From the NCBI GenBank assembly GCA_938074205.1, contig CALJES010000006.1, positions 287,843-351,842 on the forward strand: a stretch of DNA of 64,000 bases, in the 5' to 3' direction. Each line of letters starts with the position of its first letter. The stretch's first letter is position 1. The notes under the pieces are model-generated. The model had not been told where the DNA came from, searched no databases, and saw only the letters and a list, made by a program, of their open reading frames with translations. The translations under genes and the position numbers were made by a program. This DNA is from an uncultured bacterium. Its GTDB lineage: Bacteria; Armatimonadota; UBA5829. This document shows, piece after piece, positions 54,247 through 63,859 of the stretch.

Positions 54247-54285
54247 AAAGGCCAAGGATACAGTGTGTATCTATCCTTGGCCTTT
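54247..54285 (+). terminator. Second perfect hairpin before trpS
   Basis: AAAGGCCAAGGATA (54247-54260) pairs perfectly with TATCCTTGGCCTTT (54272-54285), a 14-bp stem with an 11-base loop, ending in a short T-run. Its first seven bases are also complementary to GGCCTTT (54214-54220) in the 3' side of the attenuator terminator, so the two structures can compete. Confidence 0.65.
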
Positions 54286-54355
54286 GTGTATTGTTGACCA
54301 GAATTAATATCGGACATAATCAGTAACCATTCAGTAGATCTAGGGGGCCGTGATT

Positions 54356-55360
54356 ATGAAAAAAAGAATACTTACCGGCGACCGACCAACAGGGAAGCTG
54401 CATCTTGGACATTACGTCGGCAGTCTGCGAAACAGGGTCAAGCTACAGTACGACTACGATACATTCTTAATCATCGCCGACGTCCAAGCGCTCACCACTA
54501 ATTGGGAACATCCGGAAAGGTTGGCGCAAGATGTGCACGATGTAGCTACAGACTATCTGGCTGCCGGAATTGACCCTGAGGCCGCAACCATCTTCATACA
54601 ATCAATGGTTCCAGCCATAGCTGAGCTGACGATTTTTTACTCTATGTTTGTTCCGGTAAACGTGCTGAGGCATAATCCCACGATTAAAACAGAAGCAAAG
54701 CAGAAGGGCTACAGCGAGCTTATGTACGGCTTCCTCGGATACCCGATTAGTCAGGCTGCCGATATCACGTTTTGCAAAGCACATTTGGTGCCCGTTGGCA
54801 AGGACCAGGCGCCACACCTAGAACTCACACGCAAGATCGTGAGGAGATTCAACGAACTGTACGGCGAAGTACTCGTTGAGCCCGAGGGGATGTATGAGAA
54901 GCTGCTGGTCGGTCTTGATGGCAATGCCAAGATGTCGAAGAGCCTGGACAATGCGATATATCTCGCTGACCCGCCTGAAGAAGTTATCCGAAAGGTGAAT
55001 AAGGCAGTAACAGATCCGGCTCGAATCCACAAGAGTGATCCCGGTCATCCGCATGTGTGCACTGTGTTCAAGTATCACAGCGAGTTCAATGAGCAATTCG
55101 TGCCAGAGCTAGAGCGTGCTTGCAAGAAAGGAGAGATCGGATGCGTAGAATGTAAGACCCGACTTGCAACCCGTCTAAACGAGATGCTCGATCCGATACG
55201 CGAGCGACGAACCTACTACGAAGCCAGACAAGATCTGGTAGACGATATACTTCAAGCAGGCACTGCTCGCGCCGTTGAAATCGGAGAAAAAACATTGGCT
55301 GAAGTTAAAGATGCTATGAAGTGTAATTACTTTGCAAGAGAGTCTGTTAGAAGCGGATGA
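54356..55360 (+). CDS. trpS: Tryptophanyl-tRNA synthetase
   Basis: TrpRS charges tRNA-Trp. Class I signatures are HLGH (residues 16-19, in PTGKLHLGHYVGSL) and KMSKS (192-196). The sequence has 334 residues from ATG 54356, with GGGGG eight bases upstream; a GTG two codons earlier is possible. It is the first gene after the attenuator and overlaps the trpE start by four bases (ATGA), so it is controlled together with the biosynthetic genes. Confidence 0.95.
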   Translation: MKKRILTGDRPTGKLHLGHYVGSLRNRVKLQYDYDTFLIIADVQALTTNWEHPERLAQDVHDVATDYLAAGIDPEAATIFIQSMVPAIAELTIFYSMFVPVNVLRHNPTIKTEAKQKGYSELMYGFLGYPISQAADITFCKAHLVPVGKDQAPHLELTRKIVRRFNELYGEVLVEPEGMYEKLLVGLDGNAKMSKSLDNAIYLADPPEEVIRKVNKAVTDPARIHKSDPGHPHVCTVFKYHSEFNEQFVPELERACKKGEIGCVECKTRLATRLNEMLDPIRERRTYYEARQDLVDDILQAGTARAVEIGEKTLAEVKDAMKCNYFARESVRSG

Positions 55361-56883
55361 TGAAGTACTATCCAGACAAGGACGAATTCAAACGCAGATC
55401 TAGACTCGGCGATTTAACGCCGGTATACGCAGAAATACTTGCCGACATGGAAACGCCCGTGTCAGCCTTCAGAAAGATAACCTGCGACAGGCAGGGGGGT
55501 TACAGACCGGCATGCGCCCTTGACAAAACCCAATATGCTTTTCTTCTGGAGAGCGTCGAGGGCGGAGAACGGATAGCAAGGTACTCATTCCTGGGCTGTG
55601 GTGCAGACCGAGTCATAAAGACGAAAAATAGAATAGTAGAATTGACCCGTGATGGCAACACTCAATCGTTGGAACTAGTCGCGGGCCAAGACCCGTTGCA
55701 GGTCCTCAAGTCGGAGCTGCATAGACTACGTTACGTTCCGGATCCGAATCTTCCCAGGTTCTGTGGTGGCGCAGTAGGTTTCATCGCATATGACATGGTG
55801 CGCTTTTTCGAGCAGCTGCCGGACACAACCATTGACGATCTCAAGGTACCTGACTGCTTTTTCATATTTACTGACACCATCCTCATTTTTGATCACGTCA
55901 AGCATAGGATACGAATAGTTTGCAACGCCCAGGTTGGAGAAGACGCGGACGAATCGTACGATGAAGCGGTTGCAAAGATAGACTCAATCGCGCAGTTGCT
56001 AAAAGAATCCTTTGTGCCATCAGTAAACTGCCAACGCCTAACATCTACCCCTGTAAGCAGTAACTTCACAAGGGAGGAGTTTGAACGTGCAGTTCGCAAG
56101 TGTAAAGACTACATTGCGGCTGGAGATGCCATACAGATCGTGCTCTCGCAAAGGTTCAAGACCGAAGTAGATGCTGATCCTTTCGACATATACAGAGCGC
56201 TTAGGAGCTTGAATCCATCGCCTTATATGTACTATCTGGCTTACGACGACATCATACTGATCGGATCATCTCCGGAAATACTCGTTACGGAAGAAAGAGG
56301 CAAGGTTACTGTTCGGCCGATTGCAGGAACTCGCCGACGAGGACTAACAGAGGAGGAAGACAAGCTACTCGAGCAGGAGTTGCTGAGAGACGAAAAAGAG
56401 TTGGCCGAACATATTATGCTTGTAGACCTAGGCAGAAACGACATCGGTCGAGTTTGCCAGTATGGAAGCGTGCAAGTGACAGATCTTATGACCATTGAAC
56501 GGTACTCGCACGTTATGCACATAGTGTCGAACGTTGTCGGCCGTTTGCGCATTGACGCCGATCAGTTCGATTTGCTTCGCGCGTGCTTCCCAGCCGGCAC
56601 AGTATCCGGAGCACCCAAGATAAGAGCTATGGAAATCATTGACGAGCTAGAACCCACACGAAGGGGCGTGTATGCGGGGTGCACAGGATACTTCAGCTAT
56701 TCTGGTGACATGGATATGTGTATAACTATACGCACCATACTTATGCAGGGTAATACAGCATATGTGCAGGCTGGTGCTGGCATAGTCGCCGACTCAGATC
56801 CTTCTCGAGAATACGATGAAACAGTAAATAAAGCTATGGCCCTGATGAAGGCTATAGAAACAGCTCAACTAGGGTTCGATTGA
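55357..56883 (+). CDS. trpE: Anthranilate synthase component I
   Basis: TrpE makes anthranilate from chorismate with ammonia from TrpG. The tryptophan feedback site LLES is intact (residues 63-66), so the enzyme should be inhibited by Trp. The chorismate site is seen in IAAGDAIQIVLSQRF, LRSLNPSPYMYYL, VRPIAGTRRRG, LVDLGRNDIGRV and FPAGTVSGAPKIRAMEII. The 508-residue length is standard. The start overlaps the trpS stop. Confidence 0.96.
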   Translation: MMKYYPDKDEFKRRSRLGDLTPVYAEILADMETPVSAFRKITCDRQGGYRPACALDKTQYAFLLESVEGGERIARYSFLGCGADRVIKTKNRIVELTRDGNTQSLELVAGQDPLQVLKSELHRLRYVPDPNLPRFCGGAVGFIAYDMVRFFEQLPDTTIDDLKVPDCFFIFTDTILIFDHVKHRIRIVCNAQVGEDADESYDEAVAKIDSIAQLLKESFVPSVNCQRLTSTPVSSNFTREEFERAVRKCKDYIAAGDAIQIVLSQRFKTEVDADPFDIYRALRSLNPSPYMYYLAYDDIILIGSSPEILVTEERGKVTVRPIAGTRRRGLTEEEDKLLEQELLRDEKELAEHIMLVDLGRNDIGRVCQYGSVQVTDLMTIERYSHVMHIVSNVVGRLRIDADQFDLLRACFPAGTVSGAPKIRAMEIIDELEPTRRGVYAGCTGYFSYSGDMDMCITIRTILMQGNTAYVQAGAGIVADSDPSREYDETVNKAMALMKAIETAQLGFD

Positions 56884-56920
56884 GAGGCTACATCGCACCT
56901 AGATCAAGAGGTTGAGACTA

Positions 56921-57493
56921 ATGGTCGTCGTAATTGACAACTACGATAGCTTTACTTACAACTTGGTTCAATACCTGGGCGAGTTGGGGCAAGATCTCAA
57001 GGTCTTCAGAAATGACAAGGTCGGCATATCTGAGATAGAAAAGCTTGAACCGGACTACATAGTAATCTCTCCGGGGCCGTGTACGCCCAATGAAGCAGGT
57101 ATCTCGATTGATGTAATTCGACATTTCGCAGGAAAAACACCAATACTTGGAGTTTGTCTTGGACATCAGTGCATTGGTCAAGCATTCGGAGGAGAAATAG
57201 TGAGAGCTCCTAGACTAATGCATGGTAAAACTTCTCTTGTCTACCACGACGGGAAGGGTATATTCCGCGGACTTCCTAATCCGTTCGAGGCTACTCGCTA
57301 CCACTCTCTTATTGTTAGGAGAGAAACGCTTCCCGACTGCCTGAAGGTGACAGCAGAAACTGATCAGCGCGAGATTATGGGACTGAGACATCGTGACTAC
57401 CCTATTGAAGGAGTACAGTTCCATCCAGAATCAATCCTTACCAAAGAAGGTAAGAAGCTACTCGCGAACTTTGTAACCAACCGACTACAATAA
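56921..57493 (+). CDS. trpG: Anthranilate synthase component II (glutamine amidotransferase)
   Basis: A class I amidotransferase that supplies ammonia to TrpE. The triad is visible: Cys in [15 protein letters not shown], and His/Glu in [11 protein letters not shown]. The oxyanion region is [18 protein letters not shown] 56921 is preferred to a TTG three codons earlier, with AAGAGG nine bases upstream. At 190 residues it has standard length. It may also serve aminodeoxychorismate synthase, as in other bacteria, but no pabB is seen here. Confidence 0.95.
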   Translation: MVVVIDNYDSFTYNLVQYLGELGQDLKVFRNDKVGISEIEKLEPDYIVISPGPCTPNEAGISIDVIRHFAGKTPILGVCLGHQCIGQAFGGEIVRAPRLMHGKTSLVYHDGKGIFRGLPNPFEATRYHSLIVRRETLPDCLKVTAETDQREIMGLRHRDYPIEGVQFHPESILTKEGKKLLANFVTNRLQ

Positions 57494-57547
57494 AGCTTCC
57501 AATACCGCGAACACTACCGACAAACACGTTGCCAAGGGTGAGCAATA

Positions 57548-58576
57548 GTGATTGGTGAAGCTATTAGAAAACTGATTGACAAAGAGAACCTGACGCAAAG
57601 CGAAGCAGCTGCCGTAATGAATGAAATTATGAACGGCGAAGCGACGGCAGCTCAAATTGGTTCATTTCTCACGGCACTGCGTATGAAGGGCGAAGCAGTG
57701 GAAGAAATCGTGGGATTTGCCACGGTTATGCGCGAGAAGTCTGTGAAGGTGTGTGCCAGATCAGGGGATCTTCTTGACACTTGCGGAACAGGAGGCGATA
57801 GGCTTAATACGTTCAATATATCCACCACGGCAATGTTCGTTGTGGCTGGCGCTGGAGTAAGGGTAGCAAAACACGGCAATCGAGCTGCATCCAGTACCTG
57901 CGGAAGCGCCGATGTACTTGAGGCACTGGGAGTGAACCTAAACCTGTCGCCTGAATTGGTTGCTGCATCGATAGATTCGGTTGGTATTGGCTTTATGTTT
58001 GCACCTGCAATGCATCCCGCGATGAAACATGCGATAGGTCCTCGCAAGGAAATCGGCATCCGTACTGTTTTCAATATTCTAGGACCTTTGACAAATCCCG
58101 CGGGGGCAGAAAGGCAAATCATTGGAGTATTTGCGCAGGAGTGGACAGAACCGCTGGCGGAAGTTCTAGCAGCCCTTGGCACAAAGCGCGCAATGGTTTT
58201 CCATGGAATCGCAGGACTGGATGAAATGTCGACCATTGGGGAAACCAAAGTGAGTGAACTGATAGACGGACGGGTCAGCACGTATACAGTCGTACCGGAA
58301 GATGCGGGACTAGAGAGAACTAACCCAGAGTCGCTAGCGCCTAAGTCCGGACAAGTAAGTGGAAATGTGCAGGCTCTGCTTGAAGTGCTGGAGGGCGAAA
58401 AAGGACCAAAAAGGGATATAGTGCTTATGAACGCAGCAGCTGCCCTAGTGGTTGCCGAAAAAGCTGAGAATCTGCGCGAAGGTGTAGAACTTGCTGCTCG
58501 AAGTATTGACTCAGGAGCAGCAAGACAAAAACTCATAGATCTTAAAAACTTTTCTCAAGGGATATTAGCGAATTGA
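57548..58576 (+). CDS. trpD: Anthranilate phosphoribosyltransferase
   Basis: TrpD joins anthranilate to PRPP. The PRPP/metal loop DTCGTGGDRLNTFNIST is present, with VAKHGNRAASSTCGSADVLEALG and GIGFMFAPAMHPAMK after it. The 342-residue protein starts at GTG 57548 after GGGTGA. Its stop overlaps the TTG start of trpC. Confidence 0.96.
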   Translation: MIGEAIRKLIDKENLTQSEAAAVMNEIMNGEATAAQIGSFLTALRMKGEAVEEIVGFATVMREKSVKVCARSGDLLDTCGTGGDRLNTFNISTTAMFVVAGAGVRVAKHGNRAASSTCGSADVLEALGVNLNLSPELVAASIDSVGIGFMFAPAMHPAMKHAIGPRKEIGIRTVFNILGPLTNPAGAERQIIGVFAQEWTEPLAEVLAALGTKRAMVFHGIAGLDEMSTIGETKVSELIDGRVSTYTVVPEDAGLERTNPESLAPKSGQVSGNVQALLEVLEGEKGPKRDIVLMNAAAALVVAEKAENLREGVELAARSIDSGAARQKLIDLKNFSQGILAN

Positions 58577-59355
58577 TCTTACAAAAGATTTTGGACGCGA
58601 AGCGCAAAGATATTGCTAATCGGAAATTAGAACTTCCCATCGATGAGCTTAAATCGCGTTTGTGGGACGCCCCGCCTTCGCTGGACTTTGCCAAGCGCCT
58701 AGTTAGGAGTTCATCCGGACTTCCAGCCGTGATAGCTGAAATAAAGCGAGCATCCCCTTCAAAAGGCTCAATTCGCAGTGACATAAACCCAACACAGGTC
58801 GCCGTTAGCTATGAAAAAGCCGGAGCAGCTGCAATCTCAGTATTGACTGATAAGCAATTCTTTGGCGGCTCGCTGCGCGATCTGGGGGCTGTGAAGGAAT
58901 CGGTTACAATCCCGGTACTCCGTAAGGACTTCATCTTGGATGAGTATCAAGTATACGAATCACGAGCGGCTGGCGCGGATGCAATCCTGTTAATAGTAGC
59001 TGCCCTAGAGGCAGAAATGTTAACACGCCTGATGAATCTTGCGACGGAAATAGGACTCCAGTACATAGTGGAAGTGCACGACGAGCGCGAACTGAAGGCC
59101 GCTGTAGATGTTGGAGCAGCCATTATTGGCATAAATAACCGCAACCTTCACACGTTCGACGTATCACTAGATGTAACTCGCCGCCTACTGCCGATGATAC
59201 CAGTACCAAACGTAAAGAAGATCAGCGAAAGCGGAATTGCATCGCGTGAGGATCTTGAGCACCTAGGTAAACTAGGTGCGGATGCAGTTTTGATCGGTGA
59301 AGCACTGATGGTTCATCCCGATCCCAGCCAAAAGCTGCGCGAGTTGCTATCATGA
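58573..59355 (+). CDS. trpC: Indole-3-glycerol phosphate synthase
   Basis: This 260-residue TIM barrel closes the indole ring. Catalytic segments are AEIKRASPSKGSI, VLRKDFILDEYQVYE, IIGINNRNLHTFDV and KISESGIASREDL. The TTG start overlaps the trpD stop, and the stop overlaps the trpF ATG (ATGA). Monofunctional, not fused to TrpF. Confidence 0.96.
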   Translation: MILQKILDAKRKDIANRKLELPIDELKSRLWDAPPSLDFAKRLVRSSSGLPAVIAEIKRASPSKGSIRSDINPTQVAVSYEKAGAAAISVLTDKQFFGGSLRDLGAVKESVTIPVLRKDFILDEYQVYESRAAGADAILLIVAALEAEMLTRLMNLATEIGLQYIVEVHDERELKAAVDVGAAIIGINNRNLHTFDVSLDVTRRLLPMIPVPNVKKISESGIASREDLEHLGKLGADAVLIGEALMVHPDPSQKLRELLS

Positions 59356-59978
59356 CTCTCGTCAAAATTTGCGGAGTAACAAACGTCGAAGACGCAGTAG
59401 CAGCTGTCGAACTGGGAGTTCATTTTCTCGGCTTCGTTTTTGCCGACAGCCCGCGAAGAGCAGAGCTGCCTACAGTAAAGCATATTCGCCGCATAATCGG
59501 GAGCGATGCCAGATTTGTGGGCGTATTCACCGATGAGGCAGACTGGGTAATTGAAACGATCGACAGTTGTGAACTAGACTTGGTCCAGTTGCACGGATGT
59601 CAGAGTGAAGAATTTGCCCAACGAATTGGCCCCGAGCGTGTAATAAGGGCAGTAAGGGTAAAGGGCGAGCAAACTATTCTGAATCTAGAATTTTTTTCGA
59701 ACGCAGCGTACTATCTGCTTGATTCGTATCGCAAGGGGATGGCAGGTGGTACGGGAAAGACATTTGACTGGAAGCTCGCCGAGAAAGCAAAACTCTATGG
59801 CAAACCAGTAATACTCTCCGGTGGACTGACTCCAGCCAATGTATACGACGCAATCAAGCAGGTTCGGCCGTTCGCCGTTGATGTTGCAAGTGGTGTAGAA
59901 GCCAGGCCGGGCATAAAGGACCACAATAAGATGAAGGAGTTCATCGAAAATGTCAGGAAAGCAGACGCAAGTACCTGA
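59352..59978 (+). CDS. trpF: Phosphoribosylanthranilate isomerase
   Basis: A 208-residue (beta/alpha)8 Amadori isomerase. [11 protein letters not shown] holds the catalytic Cys, [12 protein letters not shown] and [11 protein letters not shown] follow, and the phosphate loop is [15 protein letters not shown]. It overlaps trpC by four bases and trpB by 29. Confidence 0.95.
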   Translation: MTLVKICGVTNVEDAVAAVELGVHFLGFVFADSPRRAELPTVKHIRRIIGSDARFVGVFTDEADWVIETIDSCELDLVQLHGCQSEEFAQRIGPERVIRAVRVKGEQTILNLEFFSNAAYYLLDSYRKGMAGGTGKTFDWKLAEKAKLYGKPVILSGGLTPANVYDAIKQVRPFAVDVASGVEARPGIKDHNKMKEFIENVRKADAST

Positions 59979-61155
59979 TGCCCTCGGACACTTTGGCCCA
60001 TACGGCGGAAGATACGTTCCGGAAACGTTGATAACAGCCCTAGAAGAGCTTACAGTAGCCTACCAGAAATACAGGACCGACCCAGATTTCACTGCGGAGT
60101 TAAGCTCTTATCTTCGAGACTATGTAGGCCGACCTACTCCCCTCTACTTCGCGAAGAGACTCACTGAGGAACTAGGAGGGGCAAAAATCTACCTCAAGCG
60201 AGAAGACTTGTGCCACACCGGAGCTCACAAGCTCAATAATGTTATGGGCCAGATCCTGCTGGCTCGAAGAATGGGCAAACCGAGGATAATCGCGGAGACT
60301 GGAGCGGGACAGCACGGAGTTGCCACTGCTACTGCGTGCGCGTTGTTCGGTCTCAAGTGCAGCGTATATATGGGCACCGAGGACATGGAAAGACAAGCAC
60401 TCAACGTGTTTCGTATGCGATTGCTCGGAGCAGAAGTAATACCCGTAGACTCCGGAACTCGCACTCTAAAGGACGCGACAAGTGAAGCTATACGCGACTG
60501 GGTGACGAACGTAAGAGATACACATTACATAATTGGTTCAGTGGTCGGACCCCATCCATACCCTATGATGGTGCGTGATTTCCAATCCGTCATTGGACGA
60601 GAAACAAAGGAACAAGTTCTACAACGAGAAGGACGGCTCCCAGACTATATCATCGCTTGTGTTGGAGGTGGATCGAATGCGATGGGTATATTTTATCCAT
60701 TCATCGAGGAACCGGGGGTACAACTCATCGGCGTAGAAGCTGCAGGGGAAGGTATTGACACAAATAGGCACTGCGCAACGTTAGGCAAGGGTAGACCTGG
60801 CGTGCTTCACGGGTCCATGAGTTATCTCTTGCAAGACGCCGACGGGCAGGTGCAATTGACTCATTCGATTTCAGCAGGTTTGGACTATCCGGGAGTAGGC
60901 CCCGAACACAGTTTCTTGAAGGATACTGGCCGAGCGACTTACGTGAGTGTTACCGACGCTGAGGCTCTTGATGCATTTTGCTTTCTCTCCAAAGTGGAAG
61001 GCATAATACCGGCCCTAGAACCAGCACATGCTCTAGCCTATGCTTCAAAGTTCGTGCCCAACCTCGACAGGGACAAATTGGTAGTTATCTGTTTGTCCGG
61101 TAGAGGTGACAAAGATGTACAGACCGTAGCCAAGCATTTAGGAGTTTCACTGTGA
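59950..61155 (+). CDS. trpB: Tryptophan synthase beta chain
   Basis: TrpB condenses indole and serine using PLP on Lys94 ([16 protein letters not shown]; many relatives have N where this has C). [20 protein letters not shown] and the phosphate-binding [11 protein letters not shown] are present. N-terminal [15 protein letters not shown] is typical of the TrpA-dependent TrpB1 type. The stop overlaps the trpA GTG (GTGA). Confidence 0.97.
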   Translation: MSGKQTQVPDALGHFGPYGGRYVPETLITALEELTVAYQKYRTDPDFTAELSSYLRDYVGRPTPLYFAKRLTEELGGAKIYLKREDLCHTGAHKLNNVMGQILLARRMGKPRIIAETGAGQHGVATATACALFGLKCSVYMGTEDMERQALNVFRMRLLGAEVIPVDSGTRTLKDATSEAIRDWVTNVRDTHYIIGSVVGPHPYPMMVRDFQSVIGRETKEQVLQREGRLPDYIIACVGGGSNAMGIFYPFIEEPGVQLIGVEAAGEGIDTNRHCATLGKGRPGVLHGSMSYLLQDADGQVQLTHSISAGLDYPGVGPEHSFLKDTGRATYVSVTDAEALDAFCFLSKVEGIIPALEPAHALAYASKFVPNLDRDKLVVICLSGRGDKDVQTVAKHLGVSL

Positions 61156-61967
61156 GTCTGAGTAGACTGGAAAAAGTCTTTCGCACAGAAAGTTCTATTG
61201 GACGCGAGAGTCCATCTACGGAGTACAGAAAGGCTTTGATCTGTTTCCTCACTTGCGGCGATCCGGACTTGGAGACAACTGTCGATCTCGTAAAAGCCAT
61301 CAGCAATGCCGGTGCAGATATCGTTGAGCTAGGTATTCCGTTCTCAGATCCTTTGGCAGATGGTCCGACGATACAGGCCTCAAGCTACCGCGCACTCGAG
61401 GCTGGAACAACTGTTTCAAAAGCAATCGAATGCGTCGAAAAGATACGTCGGACGTTGGACGTGCCGCTGGTTTTGATGACATATTTCAACCCTATTTACA
61501 ATTATGGATTAAGGCAATTCGCACACGACGCTAGCGCCGCGGGTGCAGACGGGATAATTTTAACAGACCTACCGGTCGAGGAGGCCGCTCAGTGGAAGTA
61601 TGCTGCAGACGAAGCAGGCTTGGCAACTGTGCCGTTGGTCGCACCGACTAGCACGAAGGAAAGAATAGAACGGATATCTAAAATGGCAAGTGGATTTATA
61701 TATTGCGTTTCGAGAACTGGTGTGACCGGAGCCGGAGATATTTTGCCCAGCGAGGTCACTGAGTTAGTGGGCCGTACAAAGTCTGTGTCCAATCTACCCG
61801 TTGTCGTCGGCTTTGGAATTTCCAAGAGGGAACACGTAAGAAAAGTTCTGCAACACGCAGACGGTGCGGTTGTTGGAAGCGCCTTGGTAGATTTGATAGC
61901 AAAGTATCAACGAACACGCCACCTACTGGATCAAGTGTCAGAATTCGTTCGATACCTCAAAGGATAA
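61152..61967 (+). CDS. trpA: Tryptophan synthase alpha chain
   Basis: TrpA cleaves indole-3-glycerol phosphate and channels indole to TrpB. The catalytic Glu59 and Asp70 lie in [28 protein letters not shown] and the phosphate-binding [13 protein letters not shown] follow. The 271-residue protein has a slightly longer N-terminus than usual, with the start fixed by overlap with trpB. Confidence 0.96.
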   Translation: MSLSRLEKVFRTESSIGRESPSTEYRKALICFLTCGDPDLETTVDLVKAISNAGADIVELGIPFSDPLADGPTIQASSYRALEAGTTVSKAIECVEKIRRTLDVPLVLMTYFNPIYNYGLRQFAHDASAAGADGIILTDLPVEEAAQWKYAADEAGLATVPLVAPTSTKERIERISKMASGFIYCVSRTGVTGAGDILPSEVTELVGRTKSVSNLPVVVGFGISKREHVRKVLQHADGAVVGSALVDLIAKYQRTRHLLDQVSEFVRYLKG

Positions 61968-61973
61968 GTTTGG

Positions 61974-62696
61974 ATGTTCACTAAGGAACAATTCGCTAAG
62001 CTGATGGATTCAACGTTGCTGAAGCCGACAGCAACGAAGGAAGAGGTTATAAGGCTCTGCGAGGAAGCAATACACTATCATTTCGCAACGGTAGTGGTAT
62101 TTCCGCATTGGTTACCCCTTGCTCGACATGTGCTTCAGGGATCGGATGTGAAGCCTGCCACTGTTGTAGGTTTCCCGTTTGGAGCTAATTCAACAGCAGT
62201 CAAGCTTTACGAGGCTCGCAGCGCAGTAAGCAATGGAGCTAAAGAACTAGATGTTGTCATCAATATTTCAGCCCTCAAATCCGGTGAGCGCGGAGTAGTC
62301 GAAGGCGAGGTTAGACAAATCGTCGACACAGCAAGGCTTACTGGAATGACCCAGGATGCTAAGGGCACAGTTGTAAAGTTCATTATTGAGTGCTATTACC
62401 TAACCGATGATGAAAAGAAGATAGCCTGCGAAATCATACGCGATGCGGGAGCAGACTTCGTGAAGACGTCAACCGGAACAGCTCCCGGCGGCGCGACCGT
62501 GGAAGACATTCGCCTTATTAGGAACATAGTAGGGCCGGACATGGGCGTGAAGGCTGCAGGAGGAATACGAACCACAGAGCAAGCAATGGCAATGTTGGAT
62601 GCTGGGGCTAGCAGAATAGGCACATCTAGCGCAGCAGCAATTGTGGAGGGGTATGTACCGGAAGACTACCTCGAAAGCGCAGGGAAGCGAAAATAA
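61974..62696 (+). CDS. deoC: Deoxyribose-phosphate aldolase
   Basis: DeoC splits 2-deoxyribose 5-phosphate into acetaldehyde and glyceraldehyde 3-phosphate. The Schiff-base lysine is in DFVKTSTGTAPGGAT, the proton-relay lysine in GVKAAGGIRT and the catalytic Asp in KELDVVINISAL. The 240-residue length is normal. The gene lies six bases after trpA with AGGAT upstream of its ATG, so it is probably co-transcribed with trp, though metabolically unrelated. Confidence 0.95.
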   Translation: MFTKEQFAKLMDSTLLKPTATKEEVIRLCEEAIHYHFATVVVFPHWLPLARHVLQGSDVKPATVVGFPFGANSTAVKLYEARSAVSNGAKELDVVINISALKSGERGVVEGEVRQIVDTARLTGMTQDAKGTVVKFIIECYYLTDDEKKIACEIIRDAGADFVKTSTGTAPGGATVEDIRLIRNIVGPDMGVKAAGGIRTTEQAMAMLDAGASRIGTSSAAAIVEGYVPEDYLESAGKRK

Positions 62697-62786
62697 ACCG
62701 GGACGTGCTCTCGAAAAATAGAGTTTGGTGGAGGTCGGTCTCTAAGTGTGTGACTGTAGACCGTGTTCGCCCCAAGCAGAGCAACA

Positions 62787-63560
62787 ATGAAAGTCTACGT
62801 TGACTCCGGCATTGTAATCCGCAGGATTGACCTCGGCGAAAAGGACAGGATCCTCACTATTTACACGAAGGAGTATGGCAAGCTCTCGGCTGTTGCCAAA
62901 GGGTGCAGGAGACCTGGCAGCAAACTGGCTGGACCTAGCGAGCCGTTCGTACACAGCAAAATGATGTTTGCTGCAGGCAGAGATCTGGACATTTTAACCC
63001 AAGCAGATGTGCGCGAATCGTTTCCGAATATTAGACGCAACGTTACGACGGCCTCGTACGCGATATATATATTGGAACTCGTTGACAAGTTCACTGAGGA
63101 GAGACAACCTAATTCAGAACTCTTTGATCTTCTGCTAAGCGGGCTATATATGCTCGAAAGCGAAACCGATCCTGAACTAACGACACGTTATTTCGAGCTG
63201 CAGATCTTGAAAGCCCTCGGCTACGAACCGCATTTCGAGGCGTGTTTGCGCTGCGGAAACTTGCCCAGATCGGGACGGATTGCTTTTAGTCCATCGCTGG
63301 GAGGTATTCATTGCTGTTCTTGCAGTGCTGTGCCGAATGATGCTATTTCAATACCGGTTGCACTGGTCTCATATGCCCGAGTACTGAAAGCGGTGGAACC
63401 GAACCGAGTTCGAGATCTGCGTTTTCCGACTGGAGCCCGTCGCGACTTAGCTCGTGTACTCAAGTGGCACATTCGCTATCGATTGGACAGCGATCTGAAG
63501 AGTGTTAACTTTCTCCCCCAGGGGCACATTGGCGCTGCAACACAACCGCGCTCAAATTGA
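62787..63560 (+). CDS. recO: DNA repair protein RecO
   Basis: RecO anneals single strands and loads RecA with RecR. The OB-fold N-terminus reads DSGIVIRRIDLGEKDRILTIYT, KGCRRPGSKLAG follows, and the C-terminal zinc site is formed by CLRCGN and CCSC. ATG 62787 gives 257 residues, and a GTG eight codons upstream has no better signal. It follows deoC by 90 bases. Confidence 0.93.
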   Translation: MKVYVDSGIVIRRIDLGEKDRILTIYTKEYGKLSAVAKGCRRPGSKLAGPSEPFVHSKMMFAAGRDLDILTQADVRESFPNIRRNVTTASYAIYILELVDKFTEERQPNSELFDLLLSGLYMLESETDPELTTRYFELQILKALGYEPHFEACLRCGNLPRSGRIAFSPSLGGIHCCSCSAVPNDAISIPVALVSYARVLKAVEPNRVRDLRFPTGARRDLARVLKWHIRYRLDSDLKSVNFLPQGHIGAATQPRSN

Positions 63561-63647
63561 AATCTTCGACGGAAAGCGATGATTGGGAACAACTGGCGAC
63601 TGTAAAGGGTCTACTAAGATAGGGGAATGAGGTTTGTTGGAGCCTTA

Positions 63648-63676
63648 TTGACACTCATCAATCACCGTGCTACTAT
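63648..63676 (+). promoter_or_regulatory. Promoter of the second prepilin gene
   Basis: TTGACA (63648-63653) and TACTAT (63671-63676), spacer 17. The transcript would have a leader of about 175 bases, in which only a 5-bp hairpin (CCCGC/GCGGG near 63815) was noticed. The remainder of the gap from 63561 shows nothing else. Confidence 0.7.
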
Positions 63677-63859
63677 ACTCACCGAAGAGGCGGCGTTCCC
63701 GATGGGGATGCATTTTTCCAGAACTATACTCTCAAGAGAAGGGGTGGTGTGGTAGGTCAGTTCTCTTGTAGTACGACTGGACTTCATTGTATGCTAATTC
63801 CATCTTTGCAAGACCCGCCCATGCGGGAAGAGAATCTGTAAGGGTAAGGAGATGACTTT

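Noticed and set aside
54064..54350. T-box riboswitch upstream of trpS
   Set aside because: No T-box consensus (AGGGTGGNACCGCG-like) or specifier stem was found; a leader peptide with Trp codons explains the region better.
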